NCBI GenBank assembly: GCA_001632435.1
Contig: KV424143.1
Span: 9,500-36,015 of the forward strand
Direction: 5' to 3'
DNA: 26,516 nt
Origin: Calocera cornea HHB12733
Taxonomy: Eukaryota; Basidiomycota; Dacrymycetes; Dacrymycetales; Dacrymycetaceae
Shown: positions 9,571 through 18,462 of the stretch, piece after piece
Numbering within the stretch: position 1 is the stretch's first letter
Layout: each line of letters starts with the position of its first letter
Translations under genes and position numbers: made by a program
The notes under the pieces: generated by a model
Told to the model about the DNA's origin: nothing
Database searches by the model: none
Seen by the model: only the letters and a program-made list of their open reading frames with translations

Positions 9571-10220
9571 CCCCCGCCCCCCCCTGGCCGCGTCGCGGAC
9601 GTAAGCACGGGAAACGCAAACTTTACTGGGCACCGGAGCGGGGCGGCGATGTTGGTGGAGGGTGGGTGGGACGGGGCGGGCACTGGCAGAGGGGGGAGCC
9701 GTCAGAACCGGTAGCGAGGAGCGGCCTGGTCCGAGTCGCCCTTCGCCTCTGATCAGCGCTTCCAGGGCGCCATGTGGTGTGGGTGTACACGTAAGCGTGG
9801 CCGTGGGTGCACCATCGCCTGCCGTACATCGCTGTCCAGTACTAGTCGAGGGCATCAAGCGGGGGAGCCTGCCTGCGCTAGCACAGGCGACGCTCAGCCG
9901 GCCGGGGGACCGGCAGGCCCTCCCTCCCCAGGTACCCGCGCGACGCGAGGCGGTGCCGGCGGGACCGACCGCGGCGCCCACCCAGGCCGTATCGCCGAAT
10001 CCTCCCATAATTCCACAACACAGGACGTTTGCAGAGCCCGCGTTCGGGGCTTTGTTCGAATAATAATGAGGGGTGGTGGCTGGCCAGAGAGCTTCGTACA
10101 GGGGCACCGATGTTGATGGGCGGTTGGCCCACCTCGCCAGGGCTGGGCAGGGGATCAGCCGGCCAGGCGCCCAGCAAAATTTGCAAGAACCTTTGGAGCC
10201 CCTGTTCAGCAGGCGGCGGC

Positions 10221-10250
10221 GGTGCTCGGTGCTCGGTGCTCGGTGCTCGG
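10221..10250. repeat. Heptanucleotide repeat (GGTGCTC)x4
   Basis: Four perfect tandem copies of GGTGCTC plus two bases. Confidence 0.95.
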
Positions 10251-10683
10251 AGGCCGCATCACGTGCCCCCCGTTACACCCGGCGACCGCGCGCCGACCCG
10301 CGTCCGGCACATCGTGCCCACCTTCCCGGACCACGAAAACTGTCTGCAGGGTCTCGGACGTCATCCGCTCCTAGAAGCCGGCGCACGCTATACGGTAGTA
10401 TGGTACGGTACGGTACCAGTGGGCGGGGCGCCTGCGCTTGGCCGATCTGCCCAGGGGCTGTCAGGGCCGGTCGCCGGAGCGGGGACCTTCCGGACGCGGG
10501 GCGGTGCGCCGGCGGGGGTAGCCTCGCACTACTTCCTGCAGCCATGGAGTACTGTACCGTACTGTACTCGCGGCGTCCGACTGCTTGCGTCAGAGGGTAG
10601 CCACTGAAGCTTACGGCAGCACCGGCTGGCCGAGACTTCAACTTCACATTCTCCCTCTGGTTAAACGACTGATGCTGGAAGTG

Positions 10684-10704
10684 ATGCTGTATGCTGTATG
10701 CTGC
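10684..10704. repeat. Heptanucleotide repeat (ATGCTGT)x3
   Basis: Two perfect copies of ATGCTGT and a third ending in C. Confidence 0.85.
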
Positions 10705-10889
10705 GTGCCAGTGACATGCTGTGTGCAGCAGCAGTAGTAGTACGCTCCGAACACCCTGATCGTCCCCATCCTACTGTATCTATACTTGTGTAGCTGATGG
10801 ACGAGGGCTGATACATAATAAATAATGCATGAGCGGGCTGTGATCGTCCGCAGGGCCGCAGGTTGCCGGAGCGGGCCAAACCAAATAAC

Positions 10890-10902
10890 GGGGGGGGGGG
10901 GG
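10890..10902. repeat. Poly-G run of 13
   Basis: Thirteen consecutive G on the plus strand, in non-coding DNA. Confidence 0.95.
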
Positions 10903-10942
10903 ACGAAAACTGGTAGCACGGCACAGTGGTCGGGCGGGCTCC

Positions 10943-10966
10943 GGGCTCTGGGCTCTGGGCTCTGGG
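10943..10966. repeat. Heptanucleotide repeat (GGGCTCT)x3
   Basis: Three perfect tandem copies of GGGCTCT followed by GGG. Confidence 0.9.
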
Positions 10967-10977
10967 TTCCGGGATCG

Positions 10978-11010
10978 GTGATCAGTGAGCAGTGATCGGT
11001 GAGCAGTGAT
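10978..11010. repeat. Tandem repeat of period 14 (two heptamers)
   Basis: Reads GTGATCAGTGAGCA then GTGATCGGTGAGCA then GTGAT. Each 14-nt unit is itself two related heptamers, GTGATC(A/G) and GTGAGCA. Confidence 0.9.
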
Positions 11011-11078
11011 TGTTGCGGTTCCCCTGGTGGCCGGGGCTGGCTCGCGGGGCATGTGCAGTTGAAGTTGGCTATGGCCAT

Positions 11079-11114
11079 GGCTACGGCTACGGCTACGGCT
11101 ACGGCTACGGCTAT
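11079..11114. repeat. Hexanucleotide repeat (GGCTAC)x5-6
   Basis: Five perfect GGCTAC copies and a final GGCTAT. On the minus strand it gives an artefactual alternating Ala-Val ORF. Confidence 0.95.
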
Positions 11115-11668
11115 GGGCAGTCGCTGGTCGGAGCAGCCCGTGCGAGACACGACTTGTGCGGTTCAACTGGGGCTGTCGGAGCGGCCGTTTAGCCGGAGAG
11201 GAGGGTCCGGGTGAGGGTCCTACTGCATGTAGTAACGGGAGTGAGGCGACCATCACGTATGTACATGTGCTGTATGTAACGCACGACAGGCAGTGCCCAG
11301 CCGGGGGTGCGGCGATGGCATTGGAGGCATCCAACGATCGGGGGCGCGCGCTGCGGGACGGGAGTTGGTGCTGGTCCGGTCCAGTACGCCCACCTCGCCA
11401 AAAGACGCGCTCACTGGCACGCCCGGAGCCCGGCGTCGCCTATGCCCGTGTGCGGCAGCCACCAGCGTGGACTCCTGCCTGAGCACGCGCGTGCACACTG
11501 TCACGCAAGGCAAGGCGGGGAATGAAGAGCGCAAGAGGGGGACTGAGGAGTGGTACAAGGACAACAGGTTGGGTCACCGGACGCACTACTTGCTTGATAC
11601 TACAACAACGCGTGGGGACGGCCGGCGTCTCCCACGACATACGACCTAAGGCTACATACATACCCGGA

Positions 11669-12527
11669 CTAGCGCCACTCCCGCTCGTCGCTCACGGTCC
11701 TCCCGCTGCTCTGGCTGCGCTCCGCCGCGTCCTCGTATACGTTCACGAACTCGCTCCTCCGGCGGGCGGGCGGGCGCACATCGTAGTCCCCCTCGTACAC
11801 CTCTCGGATCCCGCGCAGCCGGCTTCCTCCTCCTCCTCCTCCCGGGGCGCTGGCGCTGGGGAGGCCCGGGCGCGCGCGCGGCGCGGGCGGGAGCGGCGGC
11901 CGGACGGAGTAGCCGTAGTCTGCCAGGCTCGCGTACGAGCGACCCGACGCGCGCGAGAGGTTCCGCAGCGTCATCGCCTCCGGCGTCCCCGTGGCCCTCA
12001 TCCGAGTCCTCGTCGGAGGCCTGCTCGCAGCGTCGGCGTTGGCGTTGGCGGTGGCGGGGGCGGTGGCGTGGGAGGCAGAGGTGGAGGATCGGGAGAGGTT
12101 GTGCGGCGTGAGCGTCATCGTGCTGTACTTTGCGGAGGCCTCGTGCAGGGAGGGGGAGAGCATGCGCGTGTGGGATATGCGCTGGGGGGAGAATGGCCTG
12201 GCGTGCTGTCAGTCAGCCTGCGCGCTCGCACCGTCCGTCCCTGTGAGCGGGCGGGGAGAGGCGAGCAGAGGGCAGAGGGCGGTGAACGCAAACGCACCGG
12301 AGCGCGCCCTGCCAGCAGGCAGCACAGACGCCCTGCTCCGAGCGGAGGACGCGGAGCTGCTCGCGGTCCCAGCGGCGGGTGCAGGTGCAGAGGTAGCCGA
12401 CGCACTCGTACGGGTGGCAGAGGGAGGAGGTGCACGTCTCGAGCAGGCAGTCGACGAACTCGTTGCGCAGCGGCACGAAGCAGTGGCAGTGGGTGTATTT
12501 GAGTCCCACTAGCAGGCGGTGGCACAT
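11669..12527 (-). CDS. Cysteine-rich protein with Ser/Arg-rich C-terminal extension, array member D, 252 aa
   Basis: Exons on minus strand: 12527-12298 and 12197-11669. The 100-nt intron has donor GTGCGT, a CTGAC branch point and acceptor CGCCAG; the phase-2 junction restores the long second frame. Residues 1-78 are the array domain: MCHRLLVGLKYTHCHCFVPL (M-C-x8-Y-x2-C as in B and C), DCLLETC, LCTCTRRWDREQ, and GVCAACWQ with Cys68-x2-Cys71. After the intron comes a tail of about 175 residues, rich in Ser, Arg, Ala and Pro, with two related stretches, TLTPHNLSRSS and TLRNLSRASG. It ends in a charged segment, GIREVYEGDYDVR to SDEREWR. The tail looks disordered and Ser-rich, so it could be phosphorylated; that is inference. 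It is the only array member with such an extension. Function unknown. Confidence 0.7.
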
Positions 12528-13172
12528 GGCCGGGGCGGGGCGGGGCGGGGGGAACGTGACTGCGGAGCAGGGAGTGGTCGGGGAGGGAGGGTAAGCAGGG
12601 CAAGAGCAAGGGGGATAATATAGCCAGCGCAGAATCCGCCCGAGAGGCTGCCGATCACCGCGTGTCTGCGTATGCCGTCGTGTCGTGTGGTGTCGCGTTG
12701 TGTCGCGTACGGTGTGTTGCAGCAAGGGAGCTTCCCGAGTTGTCCACCCTTCGTCGCCCTCTATCCGGCTCGCAAAGCCAGCGCGCACAGCCCGCGTAGT
12801 GTGCATGCCCGCCAGCCCGGCGGTCCAGGCCCGAGGGGAGGCACACGGGGATGCGGCCGGGGAGGCGAGGCGGGGAGTGGGCGGGCCTCGCGCTTTCCAT
12901 GCGGGGACAACGTGTGTGTTGGAGGCGCGGCGGGGGCAGGGGAGGGCGGGGAGGGCTCCCTCCATAGGGCAGGTGGGCGCCGCGCCGGAAAAGGAAACGA
13001 GGTTGCTCCCGCGCGACCGTCCCGCGCTCCGCTTTCACCTCTTCCCCGACCCGTCCATCTTCAAGTGCTGGCTGCGTTGCTGCTGCCTTGACATCCTCTG
13101 GCGGACGGCTGCTGCGGGAATCGAGCCGCCGATTGACGCGAGGCCATCGACCGTCGCTGACCCTGTCGCAGG
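12528..13172. other. Divergent promoter region between gene D and bS21m
   Basis: Gene D starts leftward and the bS21m gene starts rightward, so both promoters lie here. A CGCTGACCCTGTCGCAG string ends two bases before the bS21m ATG and looks like a 5'UTR intron branch point and acceptor. Its donor was not identified. Open frames in the interval are low-complexity. Confidence 0.45.
12615..12622 (-). promoter_or_regulatory. TATA box of gene D
   Basis: Minus strand reads GGCTATATTATCC, about 90 nt upstream of the ATG and followed by pyrimidine-rich DNA. Confidence 0.5.
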
Positions 13173-13934
13173 ATGGCCCACCGCCTCCGACCCGCACTCG
13201 CACTCGCATCGTCGATCCCCGCCTTCGCCCACCCCATCCTCCCCCTCCTCCGCCGCGCGTTCAGCGCCACCCGCCCCCCGCACGCAGAAGAAGACGCGCT
13301 GGCCGGGTTCGCCCCCGCCTCCCCCGCCCCCGTCCCGCCCGGCCGCGCCGCCCAGCCCTGGGACAACGTCACGCCCTCCATCCCCCACCCGCCCCCCGCA
13401 GCCCCCTCAACGCGGCGCAGCTCCCCGCGCCTTCTGCCCACCCGGCTCGAGCCAGGGATCCACTTCCCGCCCTCCATCCCCGCCCAATCCCGCGACCCGG
13501 GCTGGGCCGCCGTCCTCCCGCTCTTCGCCTACGCCGGCGCCCGAACCACGCGCGGCGCCGCGCCCCCGCCCCCCGCAAAACGCTGGCGCGACCGCTCCGC
13601 CGCGTTCCTCTCCGCCCGCCTCGCCCCCGGCACAGCCAGCTCGGGCCGCTCCATCCCCTGCGCGCCCGGCGACCTCGTGCGCGCCTACGCCCGCCTCCAG
13701 GTCCTGTGCGCCAAGAGCCGCGTCCGCGAGTTCTGGAGGAGGGACATGCGCTACACCCCGCCCAGCGAGCTCAGGTCCCGCCTCAGGAGCATCAGGCACA
13801 GGCGCAGGTTTGCAGAGGCGGTCAGTCCCTCCCTCTTCCACTACATCCGCCCGGCGCATGGGTGCTGACTGACCCGGGCGCAGGTCAAGGAGAAGGTACA
13901 GACCGTCAAGAGGATCATGGGCACGTCACGATAG
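13173..13934 (+). CDS. MRP21: Mitochondrial small ribosomal subunit protein bS21m, 232 aa
   Basis: Exons 13173-13820 and 13884-13934; the 63-nt intron has donor GTCAGT, branch CTGAC and acceptor CAG, phase 0. The C-terminal 50 residues carry the bS21 signature: basic, with MRYTPPSELRSRLRSIRHRR followed by RFAEAVKEKV after splicing. bS21 binds the 16S-like rRNA near the platform of the small subunit, here in the mitochondrial matrix. The N-terminus MAHRLRPALALASS to LLRRAFSATRPP is rich in Arg, Ala and Ser with no early acidic residue, a typical import presequence. Between them lies a long Pro/Ala-rich region. The protein is far longer than bacterial S21 (about 70 aa), as is usual for fungal homologues. 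The missed intron would give a false C-terminus ending RPAHGC. Confidence 0.88.
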
Positions 13935-14861
13935 AGCGCGGGTACACCGATGAGATTGAGATAACAGGGCATCCCGCGGCATAAGTACCAAACCAATAAT
14001 ACTCTGTCCCTTCAGACCCCCCGTCCGCGGAAGAGCCCCCGATGCCCCTTGGGCTCGGGCCGCGAGGGCCGCGAGGACCGGCAGTGTGCACTATAAGACT
14101 GGTGTGGAGGGAGGGAGTCCGGTGGGCAGCGGTTTCCTGCTCTCTACGTACAAGCGCACAGGCGCACTGCCAACTCGCGAGGAAGAACATCGTCGCGGGG
14201 CAGTCGGCAGTCGGCAGTCGGCAGGCTTGCCAGTAAGTAGTACTGTACTCCTTCCTGCCCGACCCGACCCGGTCCGTAGGCATGGCCAAACCCCCCGGCC
14301 CCGGCAGGCATACCCAGAGCCCACCCCGCACGCCCAACCAAGCCAACACCCTGCCGGCGCGACTCGGCGCGGTGGCAGCGCTTAACTTGCTCTGCCATAG
14401 CTATCATAGAGTCGGACAGACGGCCGGCCTATGGACGCCGGAGAAAGCCTGAGTGCGCGCACCGCTCGGCCGGCCTCTCCCTTCTCTCCCCCGGACTGAT
14501 GCAGCTCGAGGCACATTACAGTAATCCCAATTCACCGCTGTTGTGCTGCCCGTAAAGCTTCCAAGTCGCCGCGGCGAGCCGCATCGCCGCTTCACTAGCA
14601 GCCACGGCGGCGGCGGCCGCTCGGCCCAACTCTCCCCCGCGCCCGCGCCCGCGCCCGCGGTTGGATTACACCGGCAAGCGGCCGGCCGCTCGAATTGGGG
14701 ATGAGACCGCCTCCACCAACCGCCCGGATGCCTGTCCGGCTTCTGCGGCCCCAGGGCGTATATCTGGCCCCAGTCGGGCCGGGTAGCGGGCTGCGTGCTC
14801 TCGTCTGCTCCGCTCGTCTACCACCTGCTGCGCCTGCCGTCGCTCGAGACTGCGTTTCACC
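13935..14861. other. Intergenic stretch upstream of the PhyH-family gene
   Basis: No gene is supported. It holds a GGCAGTC heptamer repeat (14199-14224), a GCGCCC-type repeat (about 14639-14660) and a TATA-like GCGTATATCTGG near 14758, about 100 nt before the PhyH ATG. Confidence 0.5.
14199..14224. repeat. Heptanucleotide repeat (GGCAGTC)x3.7
   Basis: Three perfect GGCAGTC copies and a partial fourth. Confidence 0.9.
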
Positions 14862-15909
14862 ATGTCCGGTGCCTATACCCACGGAGCAAACGGCACCGAT
14901 GAGCAGGCAGCCCCCAAGGCGCAGCCTACTTGGGATGTGGGTGGGCCCTCTTCTGCGGCTGTCGTCTGCTGACCCGGTGCAGGAGCTGAAAGCACAAGCG
15001 CACGCGCGGATCAAGCAGGCCGACATCGACCACTGGCACGCGCACGGGTACGTGATCGTCGAGGGCTTCCTGTCCCCCGAGGAGCTCGCCGCGTGCGTGG
15101 AGGGCTTCCACACGTACATGCCCGCCTGGGACGAGTACGTCCGCCGCCGGCCGATGTACGAGGACATGCAGGGCAGCACGGGCAAGGTCCCGCCCGGCTG
15201 GGTCCGCCACCAGTTCCCCTACGACAGCACCGCGCTGAACCGGGCCGCGCTGCACCCGTTCCTCGTCGCCTTCGCCGAGCGCCTCATGGGCCACAGCAGC
15301 AGCAGCATCCTCCTCTCGCACGGCTTCATCCTCGGCAAGTACGCGGGCAAGGCCGACTACGACCAGGAGCTGCACCAGGACTACTCGAACAACACCCTCG
15401 TCGTGCCCCGCCGGGGCGTGCACAGCATCGACATCCCCATGATCGTGTACTTTACGGACGTGACGGCGGAGCTCGGCCCGACGTACGTCTGCCCGGCCGA
15501 GCACACCCAGCATCTCCCGCCGAACGGAAAGCGGCACCACTCGCGCGAGGCGTACCCCGAGCTCTACGCGCACGAGCGGCCCGCCCTCGCCCCCGCCGGC
15601 TCCGTCCTCATATACAGCATGCGCACGTTCCACCGCGGCTCGCGCATGCTCGCCAGCGAAGGACTCCGCTTCAGCATGTTCACCGGCTTCCACACCGCCA
15701 ACACGCCCTGGCTCGGCAGCCACTCGTTCCAGTGGGCGGGCGGGAAGCACGAGATGGACCGCTTCGTCACCCACGCCTCGCCGAGGGAGCGCGAGCTCGT
15801 CGGCTTCCCGCCCGTCGGCGACGACTATTGGAACGACGACGAGTGCCGCCGCGGGGTCGCCCAGCGCTACCCGGACATGGACATGACGCCGTACGGTGGT
15901 AGGGACTGA
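14862..15909 (+). CDS. Phytanoyl-CoA dioxygenase (PhyH)-family Fe(II)/2-oxoglutarate oxygenase, 333 aa
   Basis: Exons 14862-14936 and 14983-15909; the 46-nt intron has donor GTGGGT, branch CTGACCC and acceptor GTGCAG. The first exon gives MSGAYTHGANGTDEQ; an unspliced reading from 14695 would hide this start. The fold begins with IDHWHAHGYVIVEGFLSPEE, the usual PhyH opening. Iron ligands are visible: His156-x-Asp158 in ELHQDYSNN and the distal His242 in RTFHRGSRM, with Arg254 placed to bind 2-oxoglutarate. Such enzymes hydroxylate small or lipid substrates using O2 and 2-oxoglutarate. No peroxisomal C-terminal signal (the end is YGGRD) or secretion signal is seen, so a cytosolic role is likely. 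The substrate cannot be told, and no biosynthetic cluster partners surround it. Confidence 0.9.
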
Positions 15910-16015
15910 GATCCCCGCCCGGGCGGAGCTCGCAAAGCTGCGTTCCATGATGAATATTTGTTTCATTCGTGTTACTCGATGTATGATGACTGTTGTAACA
16001 ATGATGGTCCCCCTT

Positions 16016-16345
16016 CTATGCGCTACCAGCCGCCTTGCACTCCGTGTCCTGTTGATCGCAGTCCGACACCGAGAACGGCGTCTGGTGCTGCGTGTTCGCT
16101 TGGTTGCTGTACCTCGCGTCAGACATCGTTCCCAGCAAGAGGAAGGGGTCACGCACGCGCACTGGTTGTGCTGCACATCGCAGGACCTGCCGAGCGCCGC
16201 GGCCAGGTTCACAAACTCGCTATTGTCGGTCTCGAACCCCTTTCCACCGGCAACCACGGGCGGGGGCAGGATGCCGCCGACTGTATCTAATCAGCCATGT
16301 CTCTCACAGCGGAATGGAGAGCACGTACGAGCCCCGGTGAAGGTC
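16016..16345 (-). repeat. Genomic tandem duplication, copy 2 (distal module, with introns)
   Basis: This copy encodes the last module of the secreted Ser/Thr-rich gene and matches copy 1 (about 16480-16815) along exons and intron positions. The reading from GGCGGCATCCTGCC to AACCAGTGCGCG is almost identical in both copies. Introns differ more than exons. Confidence 0.8.
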
Positions 16346-17858
16346 TGCAGATTCGCCCCCAAAGGAGCAACAGGAGAGATCGCGTCGGTCGCAGCAGCCA
16401 CAGCAGCCTGCGTCGTCGTGCTAGCCACGGCCGCGGAGCTCGCCCCAGCCGCGCCGGAGGTACTGCCCCCCGTCCCAGCAGCCTTGCACTCCGTATCCTG
16501 CTGGTCGCAGTCACCGACGGAAAAGGGACTCTGATGCTGCGCGTTCGCTTGGTTTCTGTCCTCCTCTCAGTACACGATGCGCATCACAGCGGTGCACAGG
16601 AGAGCACGTACGCGCACTGGTTATGCTGCACGTCGCAGGACCTGCCGAGCGCTGCAGCCAAGTTCACAAACTCGCTGTTGTCGGTTTCGAACCCTTTTCC
16701 ACCGGCCACCACGGGCGGCGGCAGGATGCCGCCCACTGCCATCATCGCATCAGACCGCATCCTGCTGAGAGCTGAGAAAGAGAGGACATACGAGCACCGG
16801 TGAACGTCTGCAGGTTGGTCCCATTCGACGAGGTCGAGGAGCTAGTGCCAGTGCCGGTCGAGACGGTCGAGATCGCCGTGGAAGTCGCAGCCGCCGAGGA
16901 ACCCGTGTCCGTAGCAGAGGCCGCAGCGGTGCTCGTGACCGTAACAGTGACGGTCGTAGGCGGTGGGCAGGTAGCAGTGTCCGAGCCGCTGTCGCCCGCG
17001 CCCGGATCGGCCGACCCAGTGCTGCTAGACGTAGACGTGCTACTTCCCGCCGCAACCCCGGCCGCTGCCGCCTGGACCTCGTCGTCCGTCGCGTCGGGCA
17101 CGAGCAAGTTGAGGCTGAAGATGCACCCGACCGCATCATTCGCGTCGTCGCACGTGTTGCCCTTGGCCGTCGGGTCCCCGATTGTCCCAGGGGCGAACGT
17201 GCCGCTCTTGAGCGCGTCGAGCGGGTCCCCGCCGACGCTCGCGATCTGCTGCGCGAGCGCGAGCACGATCGCCTTGTTCGTGGCTGCCGCGCCGGGCGAG
17301 GCGGGATCCTGATGCTGCGATATGGCGGCGATCTCGGGGTTCACGGCCGTGAGGGACGTGCAGGGGGCAGAGGCGAGCCCGACAGAGCCCGTGTTGCGCT
17401 CCAGCGCGCGGTAGATCAGCGCGGCGACTTGGCCGGCCACGTCCCCGGCCGCTTTGGCATTGGTGAACGCTTGGTCGGCGGTGGCTTGCTGCAGGCAGTC
17501 CAGGTCCTGCGCCCAAAGTCCGTTAGCATCGCTCATGGGAGACAGGGGGAGGAGGAAGGATGGCAGCGCACGGTGACAGAGCCTGCGCCGCCGGCGGCAG
17601 CGGCGTTCCCGAGCAGGCCGAAGACAGAGTCGGTGATGCCAAGGGGGTTGTTGAGCTGCAGCGAGGCCTGCACGGAGCTGAGGAACTGCTGGTGGGAGTG
17701 CTCTGCCCGCGCCAAAGGCGATCAGGTTGGGGCGAGGGCAGCGGAGGGAAGGGGAGGAAGGGCGCACCTTGAGGCACTTCGCGCCGCACGGGCATGCCCT
17801 GCGCGAGGCGGGAGGCGGACAGCAGCGCTAGGGCGAGCGCGGAGAAGGTTGGCGTCAT
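16016..17858 (-). CDS. Secreted Ser/Thr-rich protein with tandemly duplicated C-terminal module, seven exons, 500 aa
   Basis: Exons on minus strand: 17858-17768, 17702-17572, 17506-16792, 16735-16612, 16555-16329, 16280-16157, 16106-16016 (TAG). All phases close to 501 codons. Residues 1-21 form a signal peptide (MTPTFSALALALLSASRLAQG). The N-terminal half has HQQFLSSVQASLQLNN and the block GNTCDDANDAVGCIFSLNLL, recurrent in secreted agaricomycete proteins of unknown function. A Ser/Thr-rich linker with TVTVTVTS follows, probably O-glycosylated. Then come two near-identical modules (about residues 310-380 and 427-500), each running from LQTFTGALGGILPPPVVAGG to DCDQQDTECKAAG with the fixed phrase LGRSCDVQHNQCANQAN. 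Exons 4 and 6 are both 124 nt. Likely cell-wall or extracellular; function unknown. Confidence 0.88.
16480..16815 (-). repeat. Genomic tandem duplication, copy 1 (proximal module, with introns)
   Basis: Partner of the copy at 16016-16345. Both copies start at the LQTFTGA codons, carry an intron after GCTC and a second after TGCGC, and end after the AAG-GC-GCT (KAA) codons. Confidence 0.8.
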
Positions 17859-18462
17859 ACTTGCTTGCTTGCTTGTTTTTGTGGGGATGGGCGGCGAAAG
17901 AGAAGTGGGTAGAGATAGCGAGAGTCTGGCCTGCCCAGCAGGGGAAACGAAGGTGTGTTGAAGGAAAGAAGAGGGGGGGGACCAGTCCCGAGCGTAGCTG
18001 CCGTTCTTCCCCCCTCTCCCAACGAGATCTTATACTGTGCCTGCCGTCTCCGTGCCAAGACTGGGCATTCTCACGGCGGCTCGGGTAGGCAGGGTAGGGC
18101 GGTAATAATGTACGCTGCGCCTGAGCCTGGCTGTTGCGAGCCGCCTGGCCCGCCGACAGAGTCCATTCATCCCAGCCCCAGGCACGCGTCTCTGGAGCAG
18201 GCATGCGGGGTCAAGGGAACCGGGCGCCGGCCCTCCAGTGGTATTCGCCGAGGGTTAATGACATTGTCGCATGGGAGGACAATAGAGCTGGGCCGGGGAT
18301 GATCGGTGGATGCGAGGGCCGGGGTGGGAGTGAGGGAGGTAGCCATGACGCCTCTGAAGGCGACGTTCGGAGAGTTCGAGTTGCCGTTCTGGGTCATATT
18401 GCATCGATATCTCCAGCGAGCGAGGATATTGCAGCAACAGGCGTGGAGACGGGCGGCCGAGG
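17859..18462. other. Divergent promoter region between the secreted Ser/Thr-rich gene and the cyclin gene
   Basis: Contains the minus-strand TATA box at 18029-18034 and a CAAG repeat in the leader next to ATG 17858 (GCAAGCAAGCAAG on the minus strand). No clear TATA for the plus-strand cyclin gene and no additional gene were seen. Confidence 0.5.
18029..18034 (-). promoter_or_regulatory. TATA box of the secreted Ser/Thr-rich gene
   Basis: Minus strand reads CAGTATAAGATCTCG, about 170 nt upstream of the ATG, followed by CT-rich or GA-rich leader sequence. Confidence 0.5.

Larger units (their letters stand above)
9404..11668. other. 2.3-kb spacer between genes C and D, repeat-rich, no gene seen
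   Basis: The first 170 nt form the gene C promoter (CT-rich on the minus strand). The remainder has no ORF I can support; long open frames here read through GC-biased or repetitive DNA. It carries several short tandem repeats, most of period 7 (10221, 10684, 10943, 10978), a 13-G run (10890-10902) and a GGCTAC hexamer array (11079-11114). Confidence 0.5.

Noticed and set aside
8644..10107. 487-codon minus-strand ORF
   Set aside because: Low-complexity Ser/Pro/Thr/Arg reading that runs through the pentanucleotide repeat and overlaps gene C in another frame. No domain or splice support.
10381..10570. GGTAC-rich near-palindromic strings, considered as a hairpin or terminal inverted repeats
   Set aside because: Short, imperfect, and not paired with a coding region or target duplication.
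10644..11150. Minus-strand ORF with an alternating Ala-Val run
   Set aside because: The run is simply the translated GGCTAC hexamer repeat.
12213..12297. Unspliced C-terminus of gene D (…CVHRPLPSARL)
   Set aside because: Lies in the intron; the GTGCGT donor and CGCCAG acceptor join in phase to the long second exon.
12685..13872. 395-codon plus-strand ORF over the bS21m gene
   Set aside because: Pro/Ser-rich shifted frame of the bS21m gene, whose own frame has the presequence and the bS21 signature.
13088..15909. Possible biosynthetic cluster around the PhyH-family enzyme
   Set aside because: Neighbours are a ribosomal protein, a secreted protein and a cyclin; no synthase, P450, transporter or regulator is present.
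14926..16257. 443-codon minus-strand ORF
   Set aside because: Antisense shadow of the PhyH-family gene; Val/Ala/Arg/His composition reflects GC-rich third positions, and the plus strand carries all conserved motifs.
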